Below are positions 25,682-34,678 of a stretch of 38,065 nt of DNA, in pieces; positions within the stretch are counted from its first letter, which is position 1; each line of letters opens with the position of its first letter. Under the pieces are notes generated by a model, which was not told the origin of the DNA, made no database searches, and saw only the letters and a list, made by a program, of their open reading frames with translations. The position numbers were made by a program, and so were the translations under genes. This stretch comes from DAOUAM01 sp034433305 (lineage in GTDB: Bacteria; Chloroflexota; Dehalococcoidia; Lucifugimonadales; DAOUAM01): positions 1-38,065 of the forward strand of contig DAOUAM010000041.1 of assembly GCA_034433305.1 (NCBI GenBank), in the 5' to 3' direction.

Positions 25682-26794
25682 TTACTCCCGGGCCTGCGTT
25701 GCCAGGGCTTCCCTGATCACGCTGGCTACCTGTCGTACCTGGGTATCCGAAAGCTCAGGGTAGATGGGGATGGACAGCATATCATTGGCTGCCTGCTCGC
25801 TGCATGGGAAGTCCCCGGCGCGGTAGCCAAGGAAGCCGAAGGCAGGCTGCATGTGGAGGGGAATGGGGTAGTGCACTCCGGTGGCGATGCCCGCCCGCTT
25901 CAGAGACTCCTGGAGGCGGTCACGCTGTGGAGTCCTGACCACGAACAGGTGGTAGACCGGCTCTGCCCACTCGTCCTCCTGGGGCAAGCCAAGGCCGGTG
26001 CCCTCCAGGAGCGAGCGGTACAGCCTGGCGATGGCGCGCCGGCGCTCGTTCCACTGCTCCAGGTGCCTGAGTTTGGCACGCACGATGGCGGCTTGCAGGG
26101 TGTCCAGCCGGCTGTTGGAGCCCACCATCAGGTGCTCGTACTTGTCCCGGCGGCCATGGTCACGCAGCATGCGCACCTGCTCGGCGGCCTGCGGGTCGTC
26201 GGTTATGACCATTCCGGCGTCGCCATAGGCGCCCAGGTTTTTGCCCGGGTAGAAGCTGAAGCAGGCCACGTCGCTTACTGTGCCTACCCTCTTGCCCTTG
26301 TAGCGTGCTCCGTGGGCCTGGGCGGCGTCCTCGATAACCTTCAGACCGTGCCGGTCGGCGACCTCGCGTATGGGGTCCATGTCAGCGGGGTTGCCGTGAA
26401 GATGGACGGCAATGATGGCCCTGGTCCTGCTGGTCACCACTGCCTCGATGCGGGACGGGTCAATGTTCAGAGTGACGGGGTCCACGTCGGCGAAGACTGG
26501 CCTGGCGCCGACGTGGACGATAGCCGAGGCTGTGGCGATGAAGGTCAGGGGCGTGGTAATCACCTCGTCGCCGGGGCCAATGCCCAGCGCCAGCAGGGCC
26601 AGGCGCAGCGCCTCGGTGCCCGAGGCCACACCCACGCCCTCCCGTGCGCCACAGTAGGCGGCGAACTCCTGCTCCAGCAGGGCCACGTCCTCGCCCTGGA
26701 TGAAGGACGCCTGGGCCACGACTCGTGCAATGGCGGCGTCTATCTCACTCTTGATGGAAGCATACTGGGCCTTAAGGTCAACCAGTGGGATCAT
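25682..26794 (-). CDS. DegT/DnrJ/EryC1/StrS-family sugar aminotransferase (WbpE-like)
   Basis: The protein has 370 residues with the full family pattern: MIPLVDLKAQYASIK at the start, SGTEALRLAL, EDAAQAHGA (Asp156 contacts the pyridine nitrogen of PLP), SFYPGKNLGAYGDAG with the PLP lysine (Lys185), and NSRLDTLQAAI. It would transfer an amino group, usually from glutamate, to a keto-sugar nucleotide. With the oxidoreductase at 28587 and the acetyltransferase at 26906 it fits the step that makes the 3-amino group of UDP-GlcNAc3NA in the Wbp/Wlb pathway. The start is ATG at 26794 with GGAG about 10 nt upstream. A 4-amino specificity cannot be excluded. Confidence 0.93.
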   Translation of the reverse strand: MIPLVDLKAQYASIKSEIDAAIARVVAQASFIQGEDVALLEQEFAAYCGAREGVGVASGTEALRLALLALGIGPGDEVITTPLTFIATASAIVHVGARPVFADVDPVTLNIDPSRIEAVVTSRTRAIIAVHLHGNPADMDPIREVADRHGLKVIEDAAQAHGARYKGKRVGTVSDVACFSFYPGKNLGAYGDAGMVITDDPQAAEQVRMLRDHGRRDKYEHLMVGSNSRLDTLQAAIVRAKLRHLEQWNERRRAIARLYRSLLEGTGLGLPQEDEWAEPVYHLFVVRTPQRDRLQESLKRAGIATGVHYPIPLHMQPAFGFLGYRAGDFPCSEQAANDMLSIPIYPELSDTQVRQVASVIREALATQARE

Positions 26795-26905
26795 CTGTCT
26801 TTCTCTCCAGAGGACCGCTGTCCGCTGTATCGGCGAGGCATTGACTCCGACCTGCCAGGCGCGGACGCCAGCTTACCTCGATGGCGATACAGGCTAACAA
26901 AACTT

Positions 26906-27547
26906 CTATAACCGTACTGGCTTTTGTTCAAACGTGCTACCGGAAGGGTACCGGAGTTGCCACTCGACGGCAGCTTCCATCTGGCGCTGGTCATACACCT
27001 GGCGGCTGTACAGTGGCCTCGCCGGGATGCCTATGACCACAGTTTCCGGCGGAACATCCTCGATCACCACCGCGCCCATGCCCACCACGGCCCGGCGGCC
27101 AATGACCACGCCGGCCTTGATGCGCGAGCCGGCGCAGACGATGGCGCCGTCCTCGATGGTCACGCCAGGCCATGCGGCGATCCCGGTGGTGCGCCTCACC
27201 GGCGGAAAGGGGTCGTCAGTGGTGACCACGCCAGGACCGATGAAACAGTCCCGCCCGATCCTGCTATTGCTGGCGATGAAGGTGCTGCCTTCTATCATCG
27301 TGCCGTCGCCTATGGTCACGTCCGACGCAATGTGTACCAGCGAGGCAATGGTGACTCCTGAGCCTATGGTCACCCTGGAGCCGATATAGACGAGGTTCCA
27401 GATGGATGTCCCCTCGCCTATGGACACGTCCTCACCCAGGACCACGTACTGGCCCTTAATTCCCTGCAATGGGCCTGCCTCAGGGCCTTCACCAAGGCGC
27501 TCCTTCTGACACGTGTTGCCAGGACCCGTCATTGGTGGACCAGACAT
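26906..27547 (-). CDS. Left-handed beta-helix (hexapeptide) N-acetyltransferase, WbpD/WlbB-like
   Basis: Hexapeptide repeats (IGEGTSIWN, IGSGVTIASLVHI, IGDGTMIEGSTFI, IGRDCFIGPGV) build a beta-helix, with a VVIGIPARPLY ending typical of sugar acetyltransferases. It would acetylate the amino group placed by the adjacent aminotransferase, using acetyl-CoA. The ATG at 27547 gives 213 residues; an upstream TTG at 27577 would add ten. The first 30 residues before the repeats are poorly conserved, so the true start is uncertain. The IWNLVYIGS segment and the position beside a DegT aminotransferase favour the WbpD group over serine or maltose acetyltransferases. Confidence 0.88.
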   Translation of the reverse strand: MSGPPMTGPGNTCQKERLGEGPEAGPLQGIKGQYVVLGEDVSIGEGTSIWNLVYIGSRVTIGSGVTIASLVHIASDVTIGDGTMIEGSTFIASNSRIGRDCFIGPGVVTTDDPFPPVRRTTGIAAWPGVTIEDGAIVCAGSRIKAGVVIGRRAVVGMGAVVIEDVPPETVVIGIPARPLYSRQVYDQRQMEAAVEWQLRYPSGSTFEQKPVRL

Positions 27548-27631
27548 CGTTTCCAATCTGCTTCCTCTTATCTTCAATACCCTGGTAAGTACCGGAGAAA
27601 CCAGAATCTAGTCTCATGGCTTAGGAGGGGC

Positions 27632-28528
27632 CTACCTGGCCTCATCCGGAAGCGCCGGCTTCGGCGACTTGAGAGTGATGCAATAGCTTTCGCTGAGCAG
27701 CAGGGGTAAGGCTACCAGTGCCCTTGGTGTCCTGGAGAGTGCACTGTGCAGCAGGCTGAAAAAGTCCAGGCATGGCTTTGCCACCGAGTCCGGTATGATG
27801 GGGACTTCATGGAAGCCCTCCCTGAATACCGGGAGACGAAAGACCACCGGCCTCACCCCAGTCACGTACAGCCCGTATGGCTTGAATGCCCTGGCAAGTT
27901 GCTGGGGTGACGAGTGGTACTGGCTAGGCCGCGGTGTGCCTGCCCCTTCCCTGTCCGCCGAAAGGCCGGTCCGCAAGCTCAACAGCCGCAGCCTGCCTCT
28001 CCAGAGGGAGAACCGCGTCTTGGTTATGATCACTACTGTCCCGCCTGGGGCCAGAAGTTCGGCGGCCTTTCTGGCCAGCAAGTCCCTGTCGGCAATGTAC
28101 TCGGTTGACCTGACCGCGAAAATCTTATCGAATTTGCCGCGCGGCTCGCATGAGAGGAAATCCGAGTGAATGTAAGTGACGGGAAGGCCGTGCGTGCGCT
28201 TTCTGGCTTCCTCGATCATGCTGGCCGAAAGGTCAACGGCCACCACTTCCTTGCTCAACATGGCGATTTCGCGGGTCCACGTGCCTGGGCCACAGCCTAT
28301 CTCCAGGACTCTGTCCCTGGGCTTTGGCTTCAGCTCCTCCAGCAGGGCCGAGTGGGTCACATGATAGTCCCAGCGAGTGGCGTGACTGTGGAGCCACCGG
28401 CGTTCAATGTGTACCGACGCGATGCTGGAGAACCACTGCTCCCAACTGGTCACCTGGGAGCAATGGGCCCTGGCTACGGACTGCGCGCCGGCTGAGCGGT
28501 CACTCTCCCTGGCTACCTCATGCCTCAC
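27632..28528 (-). CDS. Class I SAM-dependent methyltransferase
   Basis: The core holds motif I VLEIGCGPGTWTREIA, the acidic motif VVAVDLSASMIEEARKR and the post-motifs KFDKIFAVRSTEYI and LLAPGGTVVIITK, a complete methyltransferase fold. The C-terminal third (KPYGLYVTGVRPVVFRLP onward) is a variable cap. The GTG at 28528 follows AGGAAAGGA at about 13 nt and gives 299 residues. An ATG at 28630 would overlap the upstream gene by 44 nt and adds an unlikely N-terminus. It could O- or N-methylate a sugar of the repeat unit or cap the chain; the target is unknown. It is placed between the two sugar-biosynthesis genes of the operon. Confidence 0.85.
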   Translation of the reverse strand: MRHEVARESDRSAGAQSVARAHCSQVTSWEQWFSSIASVHIERRWLHSHATRWDYHVTHSALLEELKPKPRDRVLEIGCGPGTWTREIAMLSKEVVAVDLSASMIEEARKRTHGLPVTYIHSDFLSCEPRGKFDKIFAVRSTEYIADRDLLARKAAELLAPGGTVVIITKTRFSLWRGRLRLLSLRTGLSADREGAGTPRPSQYHSSPQQLARAFKPYGLYVTGVRPVVFRLPVFREGFHEVPIIPDSVAKPCLDFFSLLHSALSRTPRALVALPLLLSESYCITLKSPKPALPDEAR

Positions 28529-28586
28529 TATTGCATATGTGTCCTTTCCTAGGATGAGCAGGGCTGGCGCTATGCCATGTACCTGC

Positions 28587-29612
28587 CTAAATGGAGACCA
28601 ACTCGGGCGCAAGGCCAACGGGCGCTCCATGCTGCTCCAGGGAGGCCTGGGCCGCCTCCAGCACTCGGACCACTTCCAGCCCGTTACTGCCGTCGGTAAG
28701 CGGCCGGCGCCCCTCTCTTATGCACCTGACGAAATGGGCACACTCCTGGGCCAGCGGCTCCAGCCTTGGTATTTCCGGCTTGAACACGTCGCCCGAGTGT
28801 AGGGAGAAGCGGGCTGCCCCGGTGGCGCCATTGGCGTCCTCCCTGGACACCCACTTGTCAAATATAGCTATCTTGCCGTCCTCCAGCGTGTCATCGTACA
28901 CGGCCATGCGCTTGGACCCGACCAGGGTTACCTTGCGCGTCCTGCTGGGGTCAAGCCAGCTCACGTGGCAGTGGGCGATAGGCCCGCTGGGGAAGGTCAT
29001 GGACAGGAACACCACGTCCTCGATGCCCCTGGTCAGGTACGAGGCACCCCTGGCTGACACCTCCACTGGTGCCTCGCCGAACAGGTACATGGCAATGGAC
29101 ACGTCGTGGGGTGCCAGGCTCCACATGGCGTTAATGTCCGTCTGGACCCTGCCCAGGTTCAGGCGCTGGGAGTACATATAGAACATCTCACCCAGGTCGC
29201 CCGACGCAACGATTTCCCTCAGCTTCTCCACGGCAGGGTTATACAGGAAGAGGTGTCCCGCCATGAGGACCAGACTGCGCTGCTCGGCCAGTCCGATAAG
29301 CTCCCGGCACTCCTGGGACGTGTAGGCCAGCGGCTTCTCCACCAGCAGGTGTTTGCCCGCCAGCAGCACCTGCTTCCCCAGGCGGTGGTGGGTCCGCACA
29401 GGCGTGGCCAGCACTACTGCATCGGCGTCGCTCTGCAGCACCTGTTCCAGTCGGGTGGTCGTCTTGATGCCGGGGTACTGCGACTCTATGGCTGCCAACT
29501 GCATGGGGTCCAGGTCGCAGCATATGGAAAGCTCACAGCCTTCCAGCCTTTGAAAGTTCCTTACCAGGTTTGGGCCCCAGTAGCCGCATCCAACGACGGC
29601 AACTTTAATCAT
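28587..29612 (-). CDS. Gfo/Idh/MocA-family oxidoreductase (WbpB/WlbA-like)
   Basis: The protein has 341 residues. The N-terminal Rossmann fold starts VAVVGCGYWGPNLVRNF, followed by LATPVRTHH and the family lysine in LLVEKPLA. The C-terminal domain holds APHDVSIAMYLFG, where the histidine usually acts in catalysis. WbpB/WlbA oxidise C3 of UDP-GlcNAc-uronate to give the 3-keto sugar used by WbpE. The neighbours (dehydrogenase upstream, acetyltransferase and aminotransferase downstream) fit that role. The start is ATG at 29612 with AGGAG 6 nt upstream. Other Gfo/Idh/MocA activities on sugars are possible. Confidence 0.9.
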   Translation of the reverse strand: MIKVAVVGCGYWGPNLVRNFQRLEGCELSICCDLDPMQLAAIESQYPGIKTTTRLEQVLQSDADAVVLATPVRTHHRLGKQVLLAGKHLLVEKPLAYTSQECRELIGLAEQRSLVLMAGHLFLYNPAVEKLREIVASGDLGEMFYMYSQRLNLGRVQTDINAMWSLAPHDVSIAMYLFGEAPVEVSARGASYLTRGIEDVVFLSMTFPSGPIAHCHVSWLDPSRTRKVTLVGSKRMAVYDDTLEDGKIAIFDKWVSREDANGATGAARFSLHSGDVFKPEIPRLEPLAQECAHFVRCIREGRRPLTDGSNGLEVVRVLEAAQASLEQHGAPVGLAPELVSI

Positions 29613-29778
29613 CCTTGACTCCTGATGCTTCTCGTGATGTGAGACCTCTTGCTCCGCTACCGGCGGCCAGCAGGCTTCCCTCCAGGGGCGTGCAATGGCC
29701 CTCTACAGGCCTGACGTGGCCGGGTGGCGAATGAAACAGGGGATGCCTGGGGTGGTCCGGATTAGTGGGCCGCGACAG

Positions 29779-31131
29779 CTAGCTCCTCTGTCGCCTTGCG
29801 CCCACAATGTCCTGGGACCAGGTGCCTGAGTGGTTGCCCGTGCCAATTCCCAGGTAGACCAGGCCGGCTTGCTCCACCTTGAGCGGGTCCATAGCGTTGC
29901 GGCCGTCGGCGAAGACTCTGCCCCGCATCTCACGCCGCAGCCGTGGCAGGTCCAGGGCGCGGAACTGGGGCCACTCGGTGGCCAGGATGACGGCGTCGCA
30001 TCCCTGTGCCATGTCATAGGGGTCTACGATGTAGTCCACGCCGTCAGGCAACTGATGAAGGTGGCGGTAGGCCTGGGGGTCGCATGCCCTGACCCTGGCG
30101 CCCTCCCGCTGGAGCTCCTTCACCACCTCCAGCGCCGACGAACGCCGCATATCGTCGGTGTGGGGCTTGAAAGTCAGGCCCAGCACGCCGACGGTGGCGC
30201 CCTCCAGCGTCCCCAGCAGGCCCTTGACCCGCTGCACCAGCCGCCTGGGCTGGTCGGTGTTGACGTCAATGACCGCTTTGAGCAGCTTGGGGCTATGCCC
30301 CAGCGCCTCGGATAGATGAGTCAGCACAGCCATGTCCTTGGGCAGGCAGCTCCCGCCGTAGCCAATGCCCGCGCGCAGGAAGTCCATGCCTATTCTCGGG
30401 TCCATGCCGATGCCCTGCGCCACAGCGCCCACGTTGACCCCTACCCTCTCGCAGATGGCCGCTATCTCGTTGATGAAAGAAATCTTCATGGCCAGGAAGG
30501 CATTGCTGGCGTACTTGATCATCTCGGCGCAGGACGGCTCGGTGAACCAGATGGGGCAATTGAGGGGCCGGTGTAGCTCGGCCACGGCCTCCGCCGCTAG
30601 CGGGTCCCGCGCGCCGATGACCACCCTGGTGGGGTGCATGAAGTCCGACACGGCATGGCTTTCTCGCAGGAACTCTGGGTTGGACACAATGGGCACAGGC
30701 CGCTCACCACGCCACATCCTGGCGAATAGGGACTCCATCATGTCCGCGGTCCCGGGGGGCACTGTGCTCTTGTTGACGATCACCACATCGTCGTGCCGCA
30801 GGTGCGCCGCAATCATCTCGTAGGCGCCATGGAAATAGCTCAGGTCAATCTCGCCCTGCTCGGTGGTGGGCGTGCCGACCGTGATGAAAATGAAGTCGGC
30901 GCTGGCCAGTCCCTCGGCGTAAGAGGCGGTCACGGAGAACCGGCCTGCTTCCATGTTCCTCAGGACCATAGGCTCTAGGTCAGGCTCGTGGATGGGGATG
31001 ATGCCTTCCCTCAGGGCCTGTACCTTTGCCTGGTCGGTGTCTATGCAGAAGACTCTGTGGCCCAACTCGGCGAAGCACGCCCCGGTAACCAGTCCCACGT
31101 AGCCAGTACCGACAACCGCGATGTTTTTCAC
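29779..31131 (-). CDS. UDP-sugar 6-dehydrogenase (UDP-glucose/UDP-GlcNAc dehydrogenase family)
   Basis: The protein has 450 residues. It has the NAD site VGTGYVGLVTG, STVPPGT, NPEFLRES, the AEMIKYASNAFLAMKISFINE helix and the catalytic cysteine in GYGGSCLPKD (Cys262). It oxidises C6 of a UDP-hexose twice to give a UDP-uronic acid. The GGSCLPKD form is typical of the UDP-glucose (Ugd) branch, while WbpA/WecC enzymes usually read GGHCIPVD. The sequence therefore points to UDP-glucose although the pathway context would want UDP-GlcNAc. The start is GTG at 31131 with GAGGTG just upstream. A 166-bp gap without recognisable signals separates it from the oxidoreductase gene. Confidence 0.92.
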   Translation of the reverse strand: MKNIAVVGTGYVGLVTGACFAELGHRVFCIDTDQAKVQALREGIIPIHEPDLEPMVLRNMEAGRFSVTASYAEGLASADFIFITVGTPTTEQGEIDLSYFHGAYEMIAAHLRHDDVVIVNKSTVPPGTADMMESLFARMWRGERPVPIVSNPEFLRESHAVSDFMHPTRVVIGARDPLAAEAVAELHRPLNCPIWFTEPSCAEMIKYASNAFLAMKISFINEIAAICERVGVNVGAVAQGIGMDPRIGMDFLRAGIGYGGSCLPKDMAVLTHLSEALGHSPKLLKAVIDVNTDQPRRLVQRVKGLLGTLEGATVGVLGLTFKPHTDDMRRSSALEVVKELQREGARVRACDPQAYRHLHQLPDGVDYIVDPYDMAQGCDAVILATEWPQFRALDLPRLRREMRGRVFADGRNAMDPLKVEQAGLVYLGIGTGNHSGTWSQDIVGARRQRS

Positions 31132-31161
31132 TTATCACCTCGACCACTATCTAGCGGACCG

Positions 31162-32028
31162 CTAAAACACTGACCTGCTGCCTGGCCTGCGTGCCGGGCC
31201 AATGGCCTTGAGCCTCCGCAACAGCCGGTTCTGTCGGCAGCGGTGAATTATGCCAGCCAACTCAAGCCGCCAGCGCAGCGGGTTCCCTCGGCAAAGGGAC
31301 GCGTCAATCCTGCTCAGGTTGAACAGTGAGTGTTCCCGCTGCTCGATGCCACAGGCGGCGACGTACCCGGCGGTCCGGACCATGTCCCTTATCGCCGGGC
31401 TTGAGTTACCATAGGGGAAACTGAAGGTGGTGACCTTGCAGCCCAGGATGTCCTCAAGGAGTGCCCTGGAATCGGCGATTTCCTTCATGGCCTGGCCCGG
31501 GCTTACCTCGGTCAGGCGGCAGTGAGTCATACCGTGGGACCCCACCGAAACGCCGTGTTCCAGCATCTCCCTGGCCCTGGACACATTGAGCAGGGAGGTC
31601 TTCCTCGCCTTGCCGTTGTCCCAGGTGTTGACCCCGCCGAGGTAGCTACCCACCAGCATCACGGAGGCCTTCAGGCCCAGCTCCTCCAGAACAGGGAGGG
31701 CATTGGTATAGACTTCCTCGTACCCATCATCGAAGGTAATGACTACCTGGCGCCTGCCGGGTATACCGCCTGCTGCCAGCGACCGGGCCGCGTCCTCCAG
31801 CGAGACGGTCTGGTAGCCCTGGTGCACCAGGTATCGCATCTGGGACTCGAACTCGGCCCTGGAAATGCAGAGGTTGTAGGGGTCCGGCGTCTCCACCAGC
31901 TCCACCACCCTGTGGTACATGAGGATGGGTAGCCAGGGAAGCTCCTGCCTCGGTTGGCTGGTGCCGTTGGACACACACGCCGTCTGGGTTGAATTACGCA
32001 CAGTCAGCCCGACCTTCCTTGTTACCAT
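31162..32028 (-). CDS. Polysaccharide deacetylase (NodB homology)
   Basis: The catalytic domain has all main NodB motifs: ILMYHRV, VITFDDGY (catalytic base and metal Asp), SHGMTH (metal histidines) and FSFPYGNSS. Its 80-residue spacing and the YEEVYTNALPVLEELG helix are usual for extracellular or periplasm-side carbohydrate esterase 4 enzymes, but no signal peptide is visible. It would remove N-acetyl groups from GlcNAc-type residues of the polymer or its lipid-linked precursor. The ATG at 32028 gives 288 residues; a TTG at 32049 is possible, and neither has a clear ribosome site. It lies 31 nt upstream of the dehydrogenase gene. A second, much larger deacetylase domain is in the protein at 2544-8570. 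Confidence 0.9.
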   Translation of the reverse strand: MVTRKVGLTVRNSTQTACVSNGTSQPRQELPWLPILMYHRVVELVETPDPYNLCISRAEFESQMRYLVHQGYQTVSLEDAARSLAAGGIPGRRQVVITFDDGYEEVYTNALPVLEELGLKASVMLVGSYLGGVNTWDNGKARKTSLLNVSRAREMLEHGVSVGSHGMTHCRLTEVSPGQAMKEIADSRALLEDILGCKVTTFSFPYGNSSPAIRDMVRTAGYVAACGIEQREHSLFNLSRIDASLCRGNPLRWRLELAGIIHRCRQNRLLRRLKAIGPARRPGSRSVF

Positions 32029-32124
32029 TCGATGGCAGGTGCTGCCCAATGTACCGTAAACGGGTCACCTTGCCATCCTTTGCGAAACTTAGCACAAGAA
32101 GCTTAATTACTTATCAGCAACCGG

Positions 32125-33156
32125 TTATGCAACCTGGCCGGACTTGCCGGCGCCAGACACGGCGCCATGAGGCCCGAAGCGTGCCACCTGCGCCATGAAG
32201 GCCTCGCGTCCACCCAACTGGTCCGCCACCCCTTGCCAGTAGTGCAGGCCGAAGATGATGCTGTAGCCCGGGTGGGACAGCCGGTACAGCCTGAGCCAGC
32301 TCAGAGTCCCCGCGACGGCGCGCGTCCCGCCCAGCGCCACGGCCCGCAGGACCGGCCTGCCCGTGCAGAGCCGGACTGACCAGCGGATGGCGGCGGGCTT
32401 GCGATGGTACCAGCCGAAGATTTCGGCCAGCACCTGTGGATGGCCTCGGTCTGTCGCCAGTCCCACGTCGGTGCGGCCATACAGGTACGCCGAGTTGCAC
32501 CAGGACTTGAAGGCCCGGAAGCCACGGTGGACTGCCCAGGCCCTGTCGTTGAACTGGAAGGGCACGCCCGAGCGCTCCAGCCTGAACCCTAGCTCCACGT
32601 CCTCGCCACGCCGCAACTCCTCATTGAACCCGCCCACGTGCAGGAAGGCCTCTCTGTTGCAGGAGAAGTTCCCGCTATACAGCCTCCTGCCCGAGGCAGT
32701 GCGAAGCCCCTGGCCCAGCCGCCGGTAATGCTTCACGAAGATACGCTCCTCCCAGACGTTCCAGCCACCCCTCTGGCCGGTGCCAGAGGGCGCCAGGCGC
32801 CCCAGCACCACGCCACCGGGAACCTCCGTGTGGCTGGCCAGGTGCTCCTCCAGAAGGCGGCGGTCAGGCAGCACGTCGTCGTCAAGGAACACGACCACTT
32901 GGCCTGTGGCCATACGGGCGCCATTGTTCCTGGCCACGGCCACTCCCGACTGCTCCTGGTAGTGCGCCAGCAGTCTGTATGGCACCTCCAGCCGGTCCAG
33001 CATCTCCATAGTCCCATCCCTGGAGCCGTCCACAACCACTATGACCTCGAACCGCCCAGGCGCGATGCTCTGGTCGGCCAGCGCGAGGAGCAGCTCCTTC
33101 AGCAGCTCTCGCCGGTTATGGGTAGGGACTACAACACTAAGCTCAATTTCAGTCAT
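32125..33156 (-). CDS. Glycosyltransferase family 2
   Basis: The protein has 343 residues. The GT-A domain shows LSVVVPTHNRRELL, IVVVDGSRDGT, GVAVARNNGA, FLDDDVLPD (the metal-binding DxD) and GNFSCNREAFLHVGGFNEELRRGEDVELGFRL with the catalytic-base region. The C-terminal ~100 residues are basic and may touch the membrane. It would add a sugar to the growing repeat unit. The ATG at 33156 lies inside the end of the flippase gene (8-nt overlap), with GAGGAG 8 nt upstream, so the two are probably coupled. Donor and acceptor cannot be told from the sequence. Confidence 0.92.
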   Translation of the reverse strand: MTEIELSVVVPTHNRRELLKELLLALADQSIAPGRFEVIVVVDGSRDGTMEMLDRLEVPYRLLAHYQEQSGVAVARNNGARMATGQVVVFLDDDVLPDRRLLEEHLASHTEVPGGVVLGRLAPSGTGQRGGWNVWEERIFVKHYRRLGQGLRTASGRRLYSGNFSCNREAFLHVGGFNEELRRGEDVELGFRLERSGVPFQFNDRAWAVHRGFRAFKSWCNSAYLYGRTDVGLATDRGHPQVLAEIFGWYHRKPAAIRWSVRLCTGRPVLRAVALGGTRAVAGTLSWLRLYRLSHPGYSIIFGLHYWQGVADQLGGREAFMAQVARFGPHGAVSGAGKSGQVA

Positions 33157-34675
33157 TAAGCGGACTCCTCGGCAGGTGCGTGACCTCGGCGGGCCCCGCC
33201 TTGCGCCTTACGGCGGCGACCAGGAAGCGCAGGTCCTCCAGGGTCACCACCCTGGTCGCCAGCACAGCCATGCAGTAGGCCACAGAGGAGGCGGCCACCA
33301 GAGGTACAGGGCCTCCCCCAAGCCACCGCACGGCCAGTCCGGCCGCCACCATGACGCCGCCTGCCACCAGGATCTTTGCCAGGCTGATGCCCATGTCCCA
33401 GGTGATGACGCCACGGGGCATGAGGCGCACTCCCAGCGCCACCATGAAGACCTCGGACAGAAGCGTCGTCAGGGCGACACCGATGCCGCCGTTGCCGTAA
33501 TGCTCCTGGAAGTAGGAGGCTGCCATGACATTGGACGCGACATTCAAGGCCACTGTCGCCAGCAGCCCCAGCGCCCAGGCCTTCTGCCTGTCCACTGCCA
33601 CGGCAATAGTCCCCAGGACAGTCAGGAACGCCGTGATGGGTATCGTAAGCGCCAGGATGGTCAGGAGAGGCACCGTATTGGTGAAGCCCTCCGGGTAGGG
33701 CAATACGCTGATAATCTCGCTGGACAGCAGACTTATGCCCAGGCCCAGGGGCACTATGACCAGCCCGACCACCACTATGCTCTTGCGGGCTATGCCCGCC
33801 GTGGACACCATGGAGTTGACATGGACGCGGGACAGAGTGGGTAGAAGGGCCGTGGTCAGGACGATGGGGACCATCTCCAGGGTCTTGTAGATCTGGACCG
33901 CTGCGGCGTACCAGCCTACCACCGCCTCGGTGGTCATGAAGCGCAGGACCACCGTATCGGCCTGGTTGTACACGTCCATTATGACGCCCATCATCAGGAA
34001 CGGCATGCCGCTTATGAAGAGGGCCTTCATCGCCTGAGGCTCAAAGCTGACCTTCAGGCTGAAGCGTCGGGCAATGTAGCCCGCGTTGAGCAGAAGGTTG
34101 ACGCCGGCGGCGACCAGCAGCACCACAGCGTAAGGCACCACGCCCAGCCCCTGCACCAGCACCGCCACCCCCACCGACACCACCACCAGCTTTCCGGCGA
34201 CCTCCGCCAGTGCCGGCCACGCCATGTTCTCCAGTCCGTACAGCACCGAGGCCATCAGGTGGGAGAAGGAGACCACAATGGCAGTGGCGGCCGCGATGAA
34301 GATGACTGTCCTGGCGTCGCCCGAGTACCCGGCCAGGTGCGCAAAGAGCGCGATGGCCGCAAAGGCCAGCACGGTGGTAATAAGCCGCATGCCTGTGGCT
34401 GCTGGCAGGTAGCGGGCTATCACGTCCCTGTCCCTGGCGATGGCCTTGATGAGGTACTGGCCGACTCCCAGGGACATGGCCGTGATGAATAGCCCCACCA
34501 TGGACTGGGCAAAGGCCAGCTTGCCCAGCCCTTCGTCGCCCAGGTACCGGGGCGTGAACAGGACGAGAAGCCCGCTCAGCGCCCACAGCACCGCCCGGCG
34601 TCCCAGCATCACCACGCTGTTGCCGGCTATGATCTGGGAATCGCGGGTATGCTCTGCTGTCGCGACCTGCCCCAT
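33149..34675 (-). CDS. Wzx-type polysaccharide flippase (MOP superfamily)
   Basis: The protein has 508 residues with about 12-14 hydrophobic segments along its length, the size and pattern of the polysaccharide transporter family. The N-terminal NSVVMLGRRAVLWALSGLLVLFTPRYLG and GLGKLAFAQSMVGLF match the usual first helices of Wzx/RfbX proteins. It would flip the undecaprenyl-diphosphate-linked repeat unit across the membrane. The gene starts with ATG at 34675, 3 nt after the stop of the initiating transferase, with GGGGAG about 11 nt upstream. A flippase implies a Wzx/Wzy-type route, but no Wzy polymerase is in the window. Confidence 0.9.
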   Translation of the reverse strand: MGQVATAEHTRDSQIIAGNSVVMLGRRAVLWALSGLLVLFTPRYLGDEGLGKLAFAQSMVGLFITAMSLGVGQYLIKAIARDRDVIARYLPAATGMRLITTVLAFAAIALFAHLAGYSGDARTVIFIAAATAIVVSFSHLMASVLYGLENMAWPALAEVAGKLVVVSVGVAVLVQGLGVVPYAVVLLVAAGVNLLLNAGYIARRFSLKVSFEPQAMKALFISGMPFLMMGVIMDVYNQADTVVLRFMTTEAVVGWYAAAVQIYKTLEMVPIVLTTALLPTLSRVHVNSMVSTAGIARKSIVVVGLVIVPLGLGISLLSSEIISVLPYPEGFTNTVPLLTILALTIPITAFLTVLGTIAVAVDRQKAWALGLLATVALNVASNVMAASYFQEHYGNGGIGVALTTLLSEVFMVALGVRLMPRGVITWDMGISLAKILVAGGVMVAAGLAVRWLGGGPVPLVAASSVAYCMAVLATRVVTLEDLRFLVAAVRRKAGPAEVTHLPRSPLND

Positions 34676-34678
34676 CGG

